From the NCBI GenBank assembly GCA_903813345.2, contig CAIIXF020000007.1, positions 1,309,730 through 1,373,729 on the forward strand: DNA of 64,000 bases, read 5' to 3'. Positions 1 to 9,204 of the stretch are shown here, one piece after another; positions within the stretch are counted from its first letter, which is position 1, and every line of letters begins with the position of its first letter. The notes below the pieces were generated by a model. That model searched no databases, was not told where the DNA came from, and was given only the letters and a program-made list of their open reading frames with translations. The DNA is from Owenia fusiformis (lineage: Eukaryota > Annelida > Polychaeta > Sabellida > Oweniidae). A program made the position numbers and the translations under genes.

Positions 1-760
1 CTGTTGTTTTCTGAACTATTTGTTCGCAAACGTTCTTCAACATACAAACTGACACACGTTTGTGATGAAACTGATGTGGGAATTCTGCCTATCGTGAAAT
101 AAAGACAATGGAAAACCGTTTCGGTTTCTAGTTTGAGGAGTACAGTACTAGCGACATTGTCATTGCTTTTTATAATTTATGATATATGTACGAATTGTGT
201 ATCATATGATTGACACAGACGATTAGCTTTGTTGGATGCATGATGAAGCATTGCCACTGGTGATCCACTCGATCAATTACGCTGGTTACCGAAATAAAAT
301 GTCGGAACTTCGAAGGTACGATTTTAATTTTTTCCTTATTCCACGCGTTGTAGGCAGAATAACCACGACATTTTTATCACAAACATATATGTATCAGAAT
401 ATATATAATGATATAAAAATGTACATGTTTGCGAACAAATAGTTCAGAATCGTCGATTAAATACTGTTACGTAAACAGAACGGGTCAGAAGTGCACAGCT
501 TAACCATATTTAAGTTCCGTTTACGTAACAAACGTGAGATGATTCTGCTGTCTTCTGAACTATTTGTTCGTAAACATGTGCATTTTCTCAGACATATGAT
601 ACTAATGCACGTTTGTGATATATGGCGTGGGAACTCTGCCTTCAACGCGTGGAATAAGGAAAAAAGAAAACCCGTACCTTTGAAATTCCTCCATTTTGTT
701 ACCGAAACGTTAATCGAGTGGATCACTAGCAATTTTGGAAAACAAAATGTTAACAACCAC
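1..760. repeat. Fold-back repeat, three arm copies
   Basis: The stretch at about 250-445 is an imperfect inverted copy of about 550-740. Shared landmarks are the motif around CTGAACTATTTGTTCG, a TTATTCCACGCGTT block and GTGATCCACTCGAT. A third partial arm copy in direct orientation with the second lies at about 8-105. About 100 bases separate the two facing arms. No transposase is encoded. It behaves like a fold-back MITE, but the outer ends and target duplication are not clear because one copy runs to the window edge. Confidence 0.6.
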
Positions 761-1267
761 TAGTAGAACCTCGAGGGCGTACTGGGGAAAAATTCTGATC
801 AGTACTACTCTTTTTAGAATCTAGAATATGAATAGATATTTTTATACATACGTATTTGGGCGATTCATAATTGAAATTGAATAAATAAGGGTTATGTATT
901 GGGAGGTTTTGGATATGGGGTTTATCCAGAGGGATATATGCATATCTACCTGAAGGACCGTAGCTGGAAAATATAATCTTGTTTTAACAATATAAGTTTC
1001 TTCGATTTGGAATTTGATTTGTAAATGAAGTTGCAATTCATATCCCCTCGCCCCTTTAGCCCCTCGCTTTTTGTTACTCTGAAGTTCAATGGTGGCGCTA
1101 AGGTTGCCAAACTTATGGAGGGGAGTGTACGTCAATGTAACAAGCGATGGTCTAAATGCATGAATTACAGTTTTATTAAAAAAACAAATTCCAAACCGAA
1201 AGCATTTCCAAAAGTTTCCAAAAGTCTTTATTTTGTAACTGTGCCAAATGATAATCCGCAACATGAC
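761..1267. other. Intergenic, relic of a MITE end
   Basis: No gene is seen. Around 1100-1127 there is a copy of the terminal sequence GGTTGCCAAACTTATGGAGG that also ends the nested element at 21165-22029, so this is probably a solo or decayed terminus of that family. A degenerate version also occurs near 44793-44812. Confidence 0.4.
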
Positions 1268-1270
1268 TAA

Positions 1271-2675
1271 TGCCTGGGTCACATAGCCGCCGGGCGCCGG
1301 CCGATGAGTAGTCATCGGCCGATTTCTAAATCGACCGGGCGCCGGTGACTTTTCACCGATGTCTTGATCTAATCGTGAGTATGGTCACATAAGTACAGGC
1401 ATCGTACGGCGCCCGCAATCAATTGAATCTGAAAGACATCGCACGGGTATCGCAAGGCTATCTGCCGATGGCCGTACGGCACCCGCCAGGACATCGGTCG
1501 ATCGATCTACAGGCCTCTAGATTTATACAAAATTCTTGTATGACCCGGTATGCCTGTTCCACATGGCGTGAATGCAAGATTTGAAAACGAAATACTTCGA
1601 TAGACAGGACTTCCAGGATAATAATGTTTCCATGCAATAAAAATCAGAAAGATCCTCTTTTGAGTAAATAGGTTCAATATTTAGAAAAAAATGCTGACAT
1701 GGGGTCCCTATTCATAATTTTTCCAATTGTTTTATTGGAAAACAATTGGCTGTTCTCGTAAAGAGAATTTGTTTGGTCATAAAAATATGGCCTATCTTCA
1801 AAGAAATTGACGATTTTTTCTTCTATTTCAAGTGAGTACTCTCTTCCCTAGACACATCTAAATCTTCATCATCCACCAGCTCACTAGCATTGTTATTGTC
1901 TTTTTCCACCTGTCTTCCCAAGGCCTTCCTGATATATGGCCCATTGGCCTTATCCCCTCTATCCTTAGCCTTTGGCATATTAACTGTAATTGACATGAGA
2001 CAGTGAACTTTCGTATTAAAATTGTGACCCTTGAAAATACTGTACTCACAAAAACATTCAGAAGATTTTTAGAATAAATGATTTGTAATGGTATATGCAT
2101 GAGTGGATATACGCATAGAAATGTATCACTCTATTCATTGTGTATGACAGACATACACGATTAATGTCAATATAAGAAAGACTAGATCAACCCATCCACC
2201 CAGTCATTCAAATGTGTGTCATTGTTTTACAGTAAGCCTATAATCGTTCCATTTATGTTTTATAAAAAACCTCTGACAGTGTGTAGTAATTATAATTCCT
2301 TACCTCATTATTTTTAAAACCTTTATATTACTTTATAAGTAATCATTATTAAGATTTATCAAACAAATCAGCACGCATAATCCCAAGATGACCGTGCGAT
2401 GCCACCGGGCGCCGTAAGATAATCGTACGATGATCGGACGGGACACGGCCGGGTAGGTACCGATGAGTTTGGTTGAGAAAAAATCGCAAAGACATCGGCA
2501 ACTTTTATCTCCGCGATAAAACTCTGCCGGCGCCCGTACGATGTCTAAAAATCGGCCGATGAGTGGCGATCATCGCCCGGCGCCCGTACGATGCCCGGGC
2601 TCGCCGGCCGATTTTGAACAAAATACTCATCGGCCGGGCGCCGTAGTGAAAATCGGAGCCTATGTGACCAAGGCA
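1271..2675. mobile_element. PIF/Harbinger-like non-autonomous element, TAA duplication
   Basis: The ends are inverted repeats, TGCCTGGGTCACATAG on the left and CTATGTGACCAAGGCA on the right. They are flanked by a direct TAA at 1268-1270 and 2676-2678. A 3-bp TWA duplication is the hallmark of PIF/Harbinger elements. About 230 bases inside each end are GC-rich and packed with palindromic words (GGGCGCCGG, CATCGGCCGA). The core (about 1550-2370) is AT-rich and non-coding. No transposase or Myb-like ORF is present, so any mobility would need a transposase from elsewhere. Confidence 0.75.
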
Positions 2676-2678
2676 TAA

Positions 2679-3640
2679 TACGTAAGTTTAAATCGAGAAA
2701 ACGAAAATTCGTATCCGGGAAGTTCATCCATTTTGTTACATTGACGTTCCATCAAAGTAAGCTAGTTGTGGAACAGTGATAACTGCTTTATCCTATACCA
2801 AGTGGAGTTTACTGTTTTTTCCTAAAAATATTTATTCAATTTTTTCTCATTTTTTCAATTTTTTCTGATTTTTAAGTTTTCAACTTTCAAAACTTTTGTA
2901 GGGCCTCAATCAGTGGTCCTTTTAGGCATTACTTGCCTTTTTGGCCTTATTTTTAATTTTAGGCTAATTCATCCAAATTGGCATTTTCAAAATTCGGGCC
3001 CATTTTTGGTTTTTGGCCCTTAAAATGTCCCCATTCCCCCTTTGTACATGTAAGCTTCCGATTCTAGATCACAATTATGAGAATATATAAGCGCAAATGC
3101 CAAAGGGAAGGGTGACTAAAGACTTTAAAGAAACCCAACAAGAAAAGCAAACTGTAAGTGTAAATCTGTCATAAGAAAAGTAGACCCTATATATCCCAAA
3201 ACCATGATCTAACGTGAAAAGAAACAATGTCTAACATCCCCTTCCCCCTCCAATCGAGAACCAATATCACAATCCAGGACCAGAACACCAAGGGACATTT
3301 CATTCATACTGAAGTCATTACAATACATGTTGAAGAAAAATTGAAAAAATTGATAGCCAATACTCATAACATCAAAAATATTTGTAGATACTAGTGCTCA
3401 TAAAATATAGAGTATTCAGTCTCAAATGATGTGGGATAGATAAAATCCAGTCTCGAAATCCATATGCAATTCAAAGGGGCAACATCCGTTCGCAAAGCCG
3501 TCATCATAATCCATTAAACACAACAATTCACAATGGTCATCAGGAGAAAACCATGGCTGGTTTCGATCCCTATTTCTCAACCATCAATGCCATAGCGCCG
3601 GGATCCACCTCAAAAGGTACCAAGTGAGTTCATTGCCAAT
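2679..3640. other. Non-coding flank, T-rich tract
   Basis: No gene is seen. A T-rich low-complexity tract lies at about 2813-2900. The part nearest 3640 is probably the 3' untranslated remains of the reverse-transcriptase-like element interrupted by the Polinton. Confidence 0.4.
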
Positions 3641-3643
3641 TTA

Positions 3644-3796
3644 TTATACCATTCCTACATCCTTCAGCATCTCAAGTGGTAAAACTTGAAATTTCGAAAT
3701 TAATGACTTGTACTTTTCAGCAAAGCCCAGAAAGGATTTCTTAAGTTTTTTACAAGTATAACCTTGACCTAACAGCTTGAACACTAAAATATGGTG
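3644..3796 (-). pseudogene. RT-like ORF, 3' half (interrupted by Polinton)
   Basis: This minus-strand frame is open from the Polinton edge to a stop at 3644-3646, about 50 codons, and is rich in Lys and Phe. It contains words such as LLGQGY and KSFLGFAEKY. It starts in the same codon phase in which the ORF on the other side of the Polinton (12354-12650) stops, and the 6-bp target duplication encodes His-His in both. I infer that both are halves of one older ORF. The family resemblance is to the region downstream of the polymerase core in an uncharacterised group of animal reverse-transcriptase elements. That attribution rests on memory of similar predicted proteins and is moderate. Confidence 0.6.
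3791..3796. repeat. Polinton target-site duplication, left copy
   Basis: ATGGTG directly precedes the left terminus of the Polinton and is repeated exactly at 12354-12359. A 6-bp duplication is characteristic of Polinton/Maverick integration. Confidence 0.95.
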
Positions 3797-3832
3797 AGTA
3801 GTTGTCAAAATGAGGGCATGAGCGCTGTTTTT

Positions 3833-4091
3833 GGGGCTAATTAGGGGCTAATTCATGACGTCACGGGGCTAATATCGACGGGGCTAACAAATATTCATTT
3901 TAGAAATTTTTTAAAAAAGCGTACCTTCGCCGGGATTCGAACCCGGGCCGTCGGAGCGGCTGACCAGCATTCTACCACTGATATATTTTTTAAGTTGAAT
4001 TTAGGTTATTTCTTAACGCTAGGGGGTAAACATTTGGATGATAACTTCTGGGTTGTAAGTAAAATTGAATTTTCAGGGGGCAGGGGGCTAA
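3833..4091. promoter_or_regulatory. Subterminal GGGGCTAA repeats and CRE palindrome
   Basis: GGGGCTAA occurs at 3833-3840, 3844-3851, 3865-3872, 3880-3887 and 4084-4091. A perfect TGACGTCA palindrome (CRE/ATF consensus) lies at 3856-3863. The same set is mirrored in the right arm at about 12059-12317. Subterminal iterons of this kind are often binding sites for the recombinase or replication proteins, and that role is inferred here. Confidence 0.45.
3913..3982 (-). pseudogene. tRNA-derived sequence in left TIR
   Basis: On the minus strand this reads as a 5'-truncated tRNA. It has a D-arm-like TCAGTGGTAGAATG, a degenerate central part, a perfect T arm (CCGGG TTCGAAT CCCGG) containing the consensus B box GGTTCGAATCC, a 3' acceptor strand CGAAGGTACG, and then six Ts. 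The 5' acceptor strand that would pair is missing, replaced by AT-rich sequence, so it should not fold as a normal tRNA. It may act as a Pol III internal promoter remnant. Confidence 0.6.
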
Positions 4092-4229
4092 TAGTTTCAT
4101 ATTAAGCATTCACCAAATCAGTGTTCATCTTATTAAAATTAAACATAAAACACTGTTTTTATATATATATTTATTTATTCATTTATTCACAACGAATCAT
4201 ATTTAATGGGACACGCTTGACAATTATAT

Positions 4230-5348
4230 TTACAATGGTACTATATCTGAATCTTTAACCCACGAGTCAAACTTCTTAGGCCAATATTGCCAACGCACAA
4301 AATGTTCTTGTTGACCTCGTCTGACTCGTGTTTTCAAGATCCTTTCAACTTTCCAAATATCGTCCTCATTTGCTTGTACTCGTTGGAGCTCGGATTGGTA
4401 AAAAGTACCCTTTATATCTTCATCATGAAAATCTTTTAAACGATACAATGGTAACCCCTGTCTGATGAAACGTTTTGCAACTTTAAAGATTTCGCCAGTC
4501 CAATGCTGGTCATATTCTCTACTAAAAACATGTTTCGACTGGGTAATTCTAACCAAGGCTCCAATAGGAAATTTAAATATCTGTTCAGATTTGGTTTTAA
4601 CAATAGCTGATTTAGGATAATACATCCGCCACCAAATGGTAAGTTCATCATCTTTGGATACATTTTTAGGAGCCATTTTTATTCCCCTATGCCAAGTAGC
4701 ATTATAACTTTTAACAAAATTTTGTAAATTGTCTACAAATCTATAGTTCTGTTTGTACGTGATATATCTCATTATTTTAGTCTTTAATGTCTTTATAAGT
4801 CTTTCTGCATAGTTGGCCTTGGGAGTATTACGTGTAACAAAATGGCGGACTCCCCATCTACCCAGCAATGTTTGTACAATCCTGGCACGAAATTCTTGAC
4901 CAGCGTCACTACGTATTACATCTGGTTGGCGCCCCTCTTTGAAGATATCATCAAATGCATCAGCCACAGCTTTTCCAGTTTTATTGTGTAAAGGCCTGAT
5001 CCAAGCAAACCGAGACATGATGTCAATGACCACAAGTATGAAACGGATTCCATCATTATGCGATGACATATTAGAGACGTCCATTAGATCAGCATCCCAT
5101 TGTTCATCAATATGTGAAACATATACTTTATTTCGAGTAAAACGCTTCTTGTAAGGTCGCTGCAGGCTATAGGCTTCTTGATTATCGAGCCATTTCTTTA
5201 TTTGATAACGGGAAAGCTTATATTTTCCATCTTTTAGTACAGTTCTGTATAATTTATCGGGACCAGCGAAGGCTCCAGAATGCTGACTATTAAAATAAAG
5301 TTTCTTCAGATAGTCTCGATATGACATCTTGTATGATAGCTTTCTCAC
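4230..5348 (-). CDS. Polinton integrase with chromodomain, left copy
   Basis: This 372-residue retroviral-type integrase has the same protein sequence as the copy at 10802-11920. It would insert the linear Polinton DNA into the genome and make 6-bp duplications. The catalytic triad is read as D87 (in ADLMD), D148 (in RSDAGQEF) and E182 (in NYAERLIKTLK), with 33 residues between the last two. The N-terminal region (residues 1-70) is basic and helical, and the C-terminal 45 residues form a chromodomain (VERIL, FVRWQYWP, FDSWV). The gene ends near AATAAA-type signals at about 4171-4188 on the minus strand. Having a complete integrase inside both TIRs is not the usual Polinton layout. An alternative start is Met8. 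Confidence 0.9.
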   Translation of the reverse strand: MRKLSYKMSYRDYLKKLYFNSQHSGAFAGPDKLYRTVLKDGKYKLSRYQIKKWLDNQEAYSLQRPYKKRFTRNKVYVSHIDEQWDADLMDVSNMSSHNDGIRFILVVIDIMSRFAWIRPLHNKTGKAVADAFDDIFKEGRQPDVIRSDAGQEFRARIVQTLLGRWGVRHFVTRNTPKANYAERLIKTLKTKIMRYITYKQNYRFVDNLQNFVKSYNATWHRGIKMAPKNVSKDDELTIWWRMYYPKSAIVKTKSEQIFKFPIGALVRITQSKHVFSREYDQHWTGEIFKVAKRFIRQGLPLYRLKDFHDEDIKGTFYQSELQRVQANEDDIWKVERILKTRVRRGQQEHFVRWQYWPKKFDSWVKDSDIVPL

Positions 5349-5386
5349 TCACAAATGAAGATCTGTTATAAATTCAGGGATATTTA

Positions 5387-6166
5387 TCACTCATCATCTG
5401 AATCACTAGCCTCGTTCTCAGATGCACTTTCCTCTTCCTCAGAACCAACTTCTTCATCTGTTTCATCTATGAATAGCTCATCAAACTTGTGTTTGTTTTT
5501 CAAAAGTATTTTTTTAATGGCGAGATGCCTAGACACATCTCTGTTCACCATATTATTCACCGCATCCACAATATTTCTATGCAAGGCATTATCTGCCACA
5601 CCAAATGACAACCCAACCAGCTGTTTATAGTTTTTCATAAATTTCTCCTTCACCTTTGATAGTTGTTTCCTCTTTGCCTTTTCTATAGCCTCTTCTCTAT
5701 CCATTCCTCTATCCAAGTACTCTTTTAATTTATCTTGATAGTCCTCTTCAAGTGATTCTATAGCCCACTTCTTAAAATATGCAAATGTTTCATTTTCTTT
5801 TAAATCATCGTCTTCTTCTCGAGGGATATTCTCCTCCATATTCAGGGTAGACTGTGTCTTCATCCTTTTGGGTTGTGGTCCCTGATCTTGACACCAATTT
5901 TTAATGTGCCTTTGTAAGTCGTGAATGCTATCAAATACTAAACCACAATCATCACAGGACACCATGTTGTCTTGTCGAACTTCAGACTCCAAATAAGGAT
6001 AGTTCATAACATCACTGGTATTTACAGATGTAATTGGTTGGTTGACTTCCGGAATGTCCTGTATTTCAATTGGACGTTTGGAATCATTCATTGGTTGCTT
6101 GAAGTTGTTTGGGTATTTGGAATTTTTCAATTCAGCTTCATATTTGGTAAAGGCGTTTGGCTTCAA
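5387..6166 (-). CDS. Orphan C-terminal module of Polinton ATPase
   Basis: This 259-residue ORF is the mirror copy of the 3' part of the ATPase gene, cut off by the TIR boundary at 6182. It keeps a zinc-finger-like C-x2-C-x12-H-x4-C (CDDCGLVF, then DLQRHIKNWC), a charged helical stretch with likely coiled coil (EESLEEDYQDKLKEYLDRGM) and a very acidic tail (EEVGSEEEESASENEASD). It has no Walker motifs, so it cannot be an ATPase. It differs from the right copy by Asp instead of Gly at base 5538. It opens with Met at the very start of the arm and lies 38 bases upstream of the left integrase. Whether it is expressed as a separate protein or is a rearrangement by-product is unknown. Confidence 0.65.
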   Translation of the reverse strand: MKPNAFTKYEAELKNSKYPNNFKQPMNDSKRPIEIQDIPEVNQPITSVNTSDVMNYPYLESEVRQDNMVSCDDCGLVFDSIHDLQRHIKNWCQDQGPQPKRMKTQSTLNMEENIPREEDDDLKENETFAYFKKWAIESLEEDYQDKLKEYLDRGMDREEAIEKAKRKQLSKVKEKFMKNYKQLVGLSFGVADNALHRNIVDAVNNMVNRDVSRHLAIKKILLKNKHKFDELFIDETDEEVGSEEEESASENEASDSDDE

Positions 6167-6183
6167 TCTGTTGTGTTCAGGGT

Positions 6184-8872
6184 CAAGATTGGGATGTCTT
6201 CAACAAGGCTGTAAACTGTCACATTTGTGAGAAGCCCATGGGTGATGATAGAGTGAGGGACCACGATCATGTTACAGGTAAACCAGCAGATAATAGAAAA
6301 TGAAATTATCAATGTCATAAATTTATTATGATTTTTGGAATGTATAATTACATTATCAATGCTTCTATTTAATAATTCACCATATGTTTTCAAACAGAAT
6401 AAATTTTTAAAATCTATTTTATAGGTCTATTCAGAGGTGCAGCCCATAATGCGTGTAATGTAAACTTCCAATTCAGAGGCAAAATCCCTGTTGTATTCCA
6501 CAATTTAAAGGTAATTCTTATGATTTGATAATAATGTCACATATATGTTGCTATATAGTTATAGTTCCTTATAAATACATTGTTTTACTAAAATTCAATA
6601 CATGTTCCAATCTCAACTCGAGGTCCATTTTTAACTTTTCTATTTACAGAATTATGATGCTCATCTCATTATGCAGTCTATTGGCCTTTATCAACATGGG
6701 AAGCTGAAGGTGATTCCAACGAATATGGAACGATACATTTCATTCTCAATGGGATCTATGGACTTCATAGACTCATTTCAGTTCTTAGGCACATCTCTAG
6801 AGAAATTGACTAATAATCTATTAATAGAAGGCAAAGAAAAGTTTCAGCATATGATGTCTGAATATCAAGATACAAACGAAAGTGATTTGCTTCTGAGGAA
6901 AGGCATATTTCCTTACTCATGGTTCGACAACACTCAGAAATTTGGCCAATGTGAACTACCATCTCAAAACGATTTTCACAACGATTTAACAGAAGAACAA
7001 TTATGTGATGCAGATTATGAACATGCACAACATGTGTGGAATACCTTTAAGATGAAGACATTTGAAGATTACCACAATCTGTATCTCAAAACAGATGTCC
7101 TTCTGCTAACTGATATATTTGAAAGCTTCAGGAGACTTTCAATGGAGATGTATTCATTGGATGCAGCTCATTTTTACACCGCCCCGGGGTTGTCTTGGTC
7201 TGCTGCTCTGAAGTATACAGGTGTTAGATTGGAACTACTAACTGATCCAGATATGCACCTTTTCATAGAATCCGGCTTAAGGGGTGGCATATCTATGATC
7301 TCACATCGTTATGCTACTGCCAACAATCCACATCTCTCGAGTTATGATCCTACGGAACCTACATCATACATTTCATATCTAGATGCTAATAACTTATATG
7401 GATGGGCAATGAGCAACCCACTGCCAACACATGGATTCCGATGGCTTGATGATAGGGAAGTAGAATCATTAGATATCAACCATATTGCCGAGGATTCAGA
7501 TGATGGATATATACTCGAAGTCGATCTCGAGTATCCTATTGAATTACATGATACTCATTCTGACTATCCTCTAGCCCCAGAATCGATGAATATAAATGAA
7601 GACATGATTTCTCCCTTCTGCAAAACCCTTGCTGAAGACCTGCATTTGGGAAGTGCAACAACCCAGAAACTGGTACCAAATTTAAGTAACAAAGAGAAGT
7701 ACGTCCTACATTATAGAAACCTACAGCAATACTTGAAATATGGGCTTAAAGTTACCAAGGTGCATCGCGTGATGACCTTTTATCAATCAAGATGGCTGAA
7801 ACCTTATATTGACTTGAATACTAACAGAAGGAAGATGGCTAAGAGTACATTTGAGAAGGACTTCTTTAAGCTCATGAACAATAGGTAAGTAATTCAATTG
7901 AATTATGTCATTACTAATAAACATGTGTTAAACTGTAGACAGCATTATATAACATCATTTTTCAAACCTTATGACAAATATGACATAATATGTTGCTTTT
8001 GATTACAGTGTCTTCGGAAAAACGATGGAAAACCTGAGGAAGCGCCGGGATATTCAACTTGTCCACAAGGAATTAAGAATGTTGAAGTTGGCATGTAAAC
8101 CATCATTTCATGCGTTCAGCATTTTTACTGATGACTTGGCAGCAGTGGAGTTGAGAAAGACGAAACTGTATCTCAATCGTCCAATATATTGTGGATTCTC
8201 TATACTGGACATCAGCAAAACCTTGATGTATGAGTTCCATTATGCTCATATTGTACCCAAATATGGATCCAATGCCAAGCTTCTTTTCACAGATACTGAC
8301 AGGTATTATATTGATTTGAATATCTTCAAAATTGCTGATTCAAACAATTTAATTGATAAAATCTTAGCTGTCGACTATTTGTCATTATTTTATATCTATT
8401 TATTTTTAGTTTGTGTTATCACATCCAAACAGAAGACATTTATGATGACATGAGTAAGGACCTACATTTATATGATACATCCGATTTCCCCAAAGACCAC
8501 CATTTGCATTCCATATGCAACAAGAAAGTGATTGGCAAGTTTAAGGATGAAACAGCTGGTGTGCCGCCTTCAGAATTCATTGGTTTGAAGCCCAAAATGT
8601 ATTCCCTCTTGGTCAATAGTGAAGCCAAGAAAACAGCAAAGGGCGTTGCTAAACATGTTGTTAAAAATACCATTACTCACGCTGATTACCGAAATGCTGT
8701 TCTGAATAAGCAGTTGATGATGTCGTCTATGAAACAGTTTAGATCTGTTAAGCACAATATATACATGATGAAAATCAACAAGATAAGCCTGAATCCCTTT
8801 GACGACAAAAGATATATTCTACAAGATGGTATCACAACGCTTGCCCATGGACACTATAAGATTACTAAATAA
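6184..8872 (+). CDS. Polinton protein-primed DNA polymerase B, 5'-truncated
   Basis: This gene has five visible exons: 6184-6277, 6425-6510, 6650-7884, 8009-8302 and 8410-8872, about 723 codons. All four introns are GT-AG and the frame is kept at each junction. It would replicate the element by protein priming. Visible in order are a Cys/His segment (CHICEKP, RVRDHDH), Exo II (NYDAH), Exo III (YLKTDVLLL), motif A (DANNLYGWAM), motif B (NSVFGK, across intron 3) and motif C (DTDS, across intron 4), then conserved GLKPKMYSLL. The polymerase palm is complete. The upstream part, including Exo I and the N-terminal domain, is missing: the frame runs straight into the left arm at 6182. No start codon can be assigned, so the product is probably non-functional alone. 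Confidence 0.9.
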
Positions 8873-8886
8873 GCAAGTACGTATAT

Positions 8887-9053
8887 GTGACAATTCTACC
8901 TCACAATCCTCCCACTCCCTCTTTCTCCCACCCTCCTTCCCTGCCATACTCCCACTCCCTCTTTCCCCTCCCTCTCATCCTCCCACTCCCTTTCCCCCCC
9001 CCCTCTCATCCTTCCACTCCCTCTCATCTGTTTCTTCCCACCTCCTCCTCATC
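8887..9053 (+). repeat. Polypyrimidine tract between PolB and ATPase
   Basis: This is an almost pure C/T stretch of repeating TCCCACTCCCTC-type units between the polymerase stop (8872) and the ATPase start (9205). It is low-complexity, and the small ORFs across it are composition artefacts. It could affect termination or form H-DNA, which is speculation. Confidence 0.7.
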
Positions 9054-9204
9054 CAGGAATGTTTGCCCAACGTGGTAATTTGCATACCATTGGTCTTGCA
9101 TGATATTCCTTGAGTCAATCAAAGTGTTGTATTCCTGAATATTCCATTTAAGTTAAGTTTTCGATGTTTTGAGGCATTTGACTGATAGTTCTTGAAGAGA
9201 CAAC

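Larger units (their letters stand above)
3797..6182 (-). repeat. Polinton left terminal inverted repeat
   Basis: This arm is a near-perfect reverse complement of 9968-12353. It contains the terminal GGGGCTAA repeats, the tRNA-like sequence, a complete integrase gene and the 3' portion of the ATPase gene, all in minus orientation. The identity ends abruptly at 6182/6183 (partner 9968/9967). The only protein-level difference I found is Asp versus Gly, at 5538 versus 10612. Confidence 0.95.

Noticed and set aside
236-763. Short ORFs in the first 800 bases
   Set aside because: They lie on both strands of a fold-back repeat and mirror each other.
8799-9113. Pro/Ser-rich ORFs between polymerase and ATPase
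   Set aside because: They translate the polypyrimidine tract and have no family resemblance.
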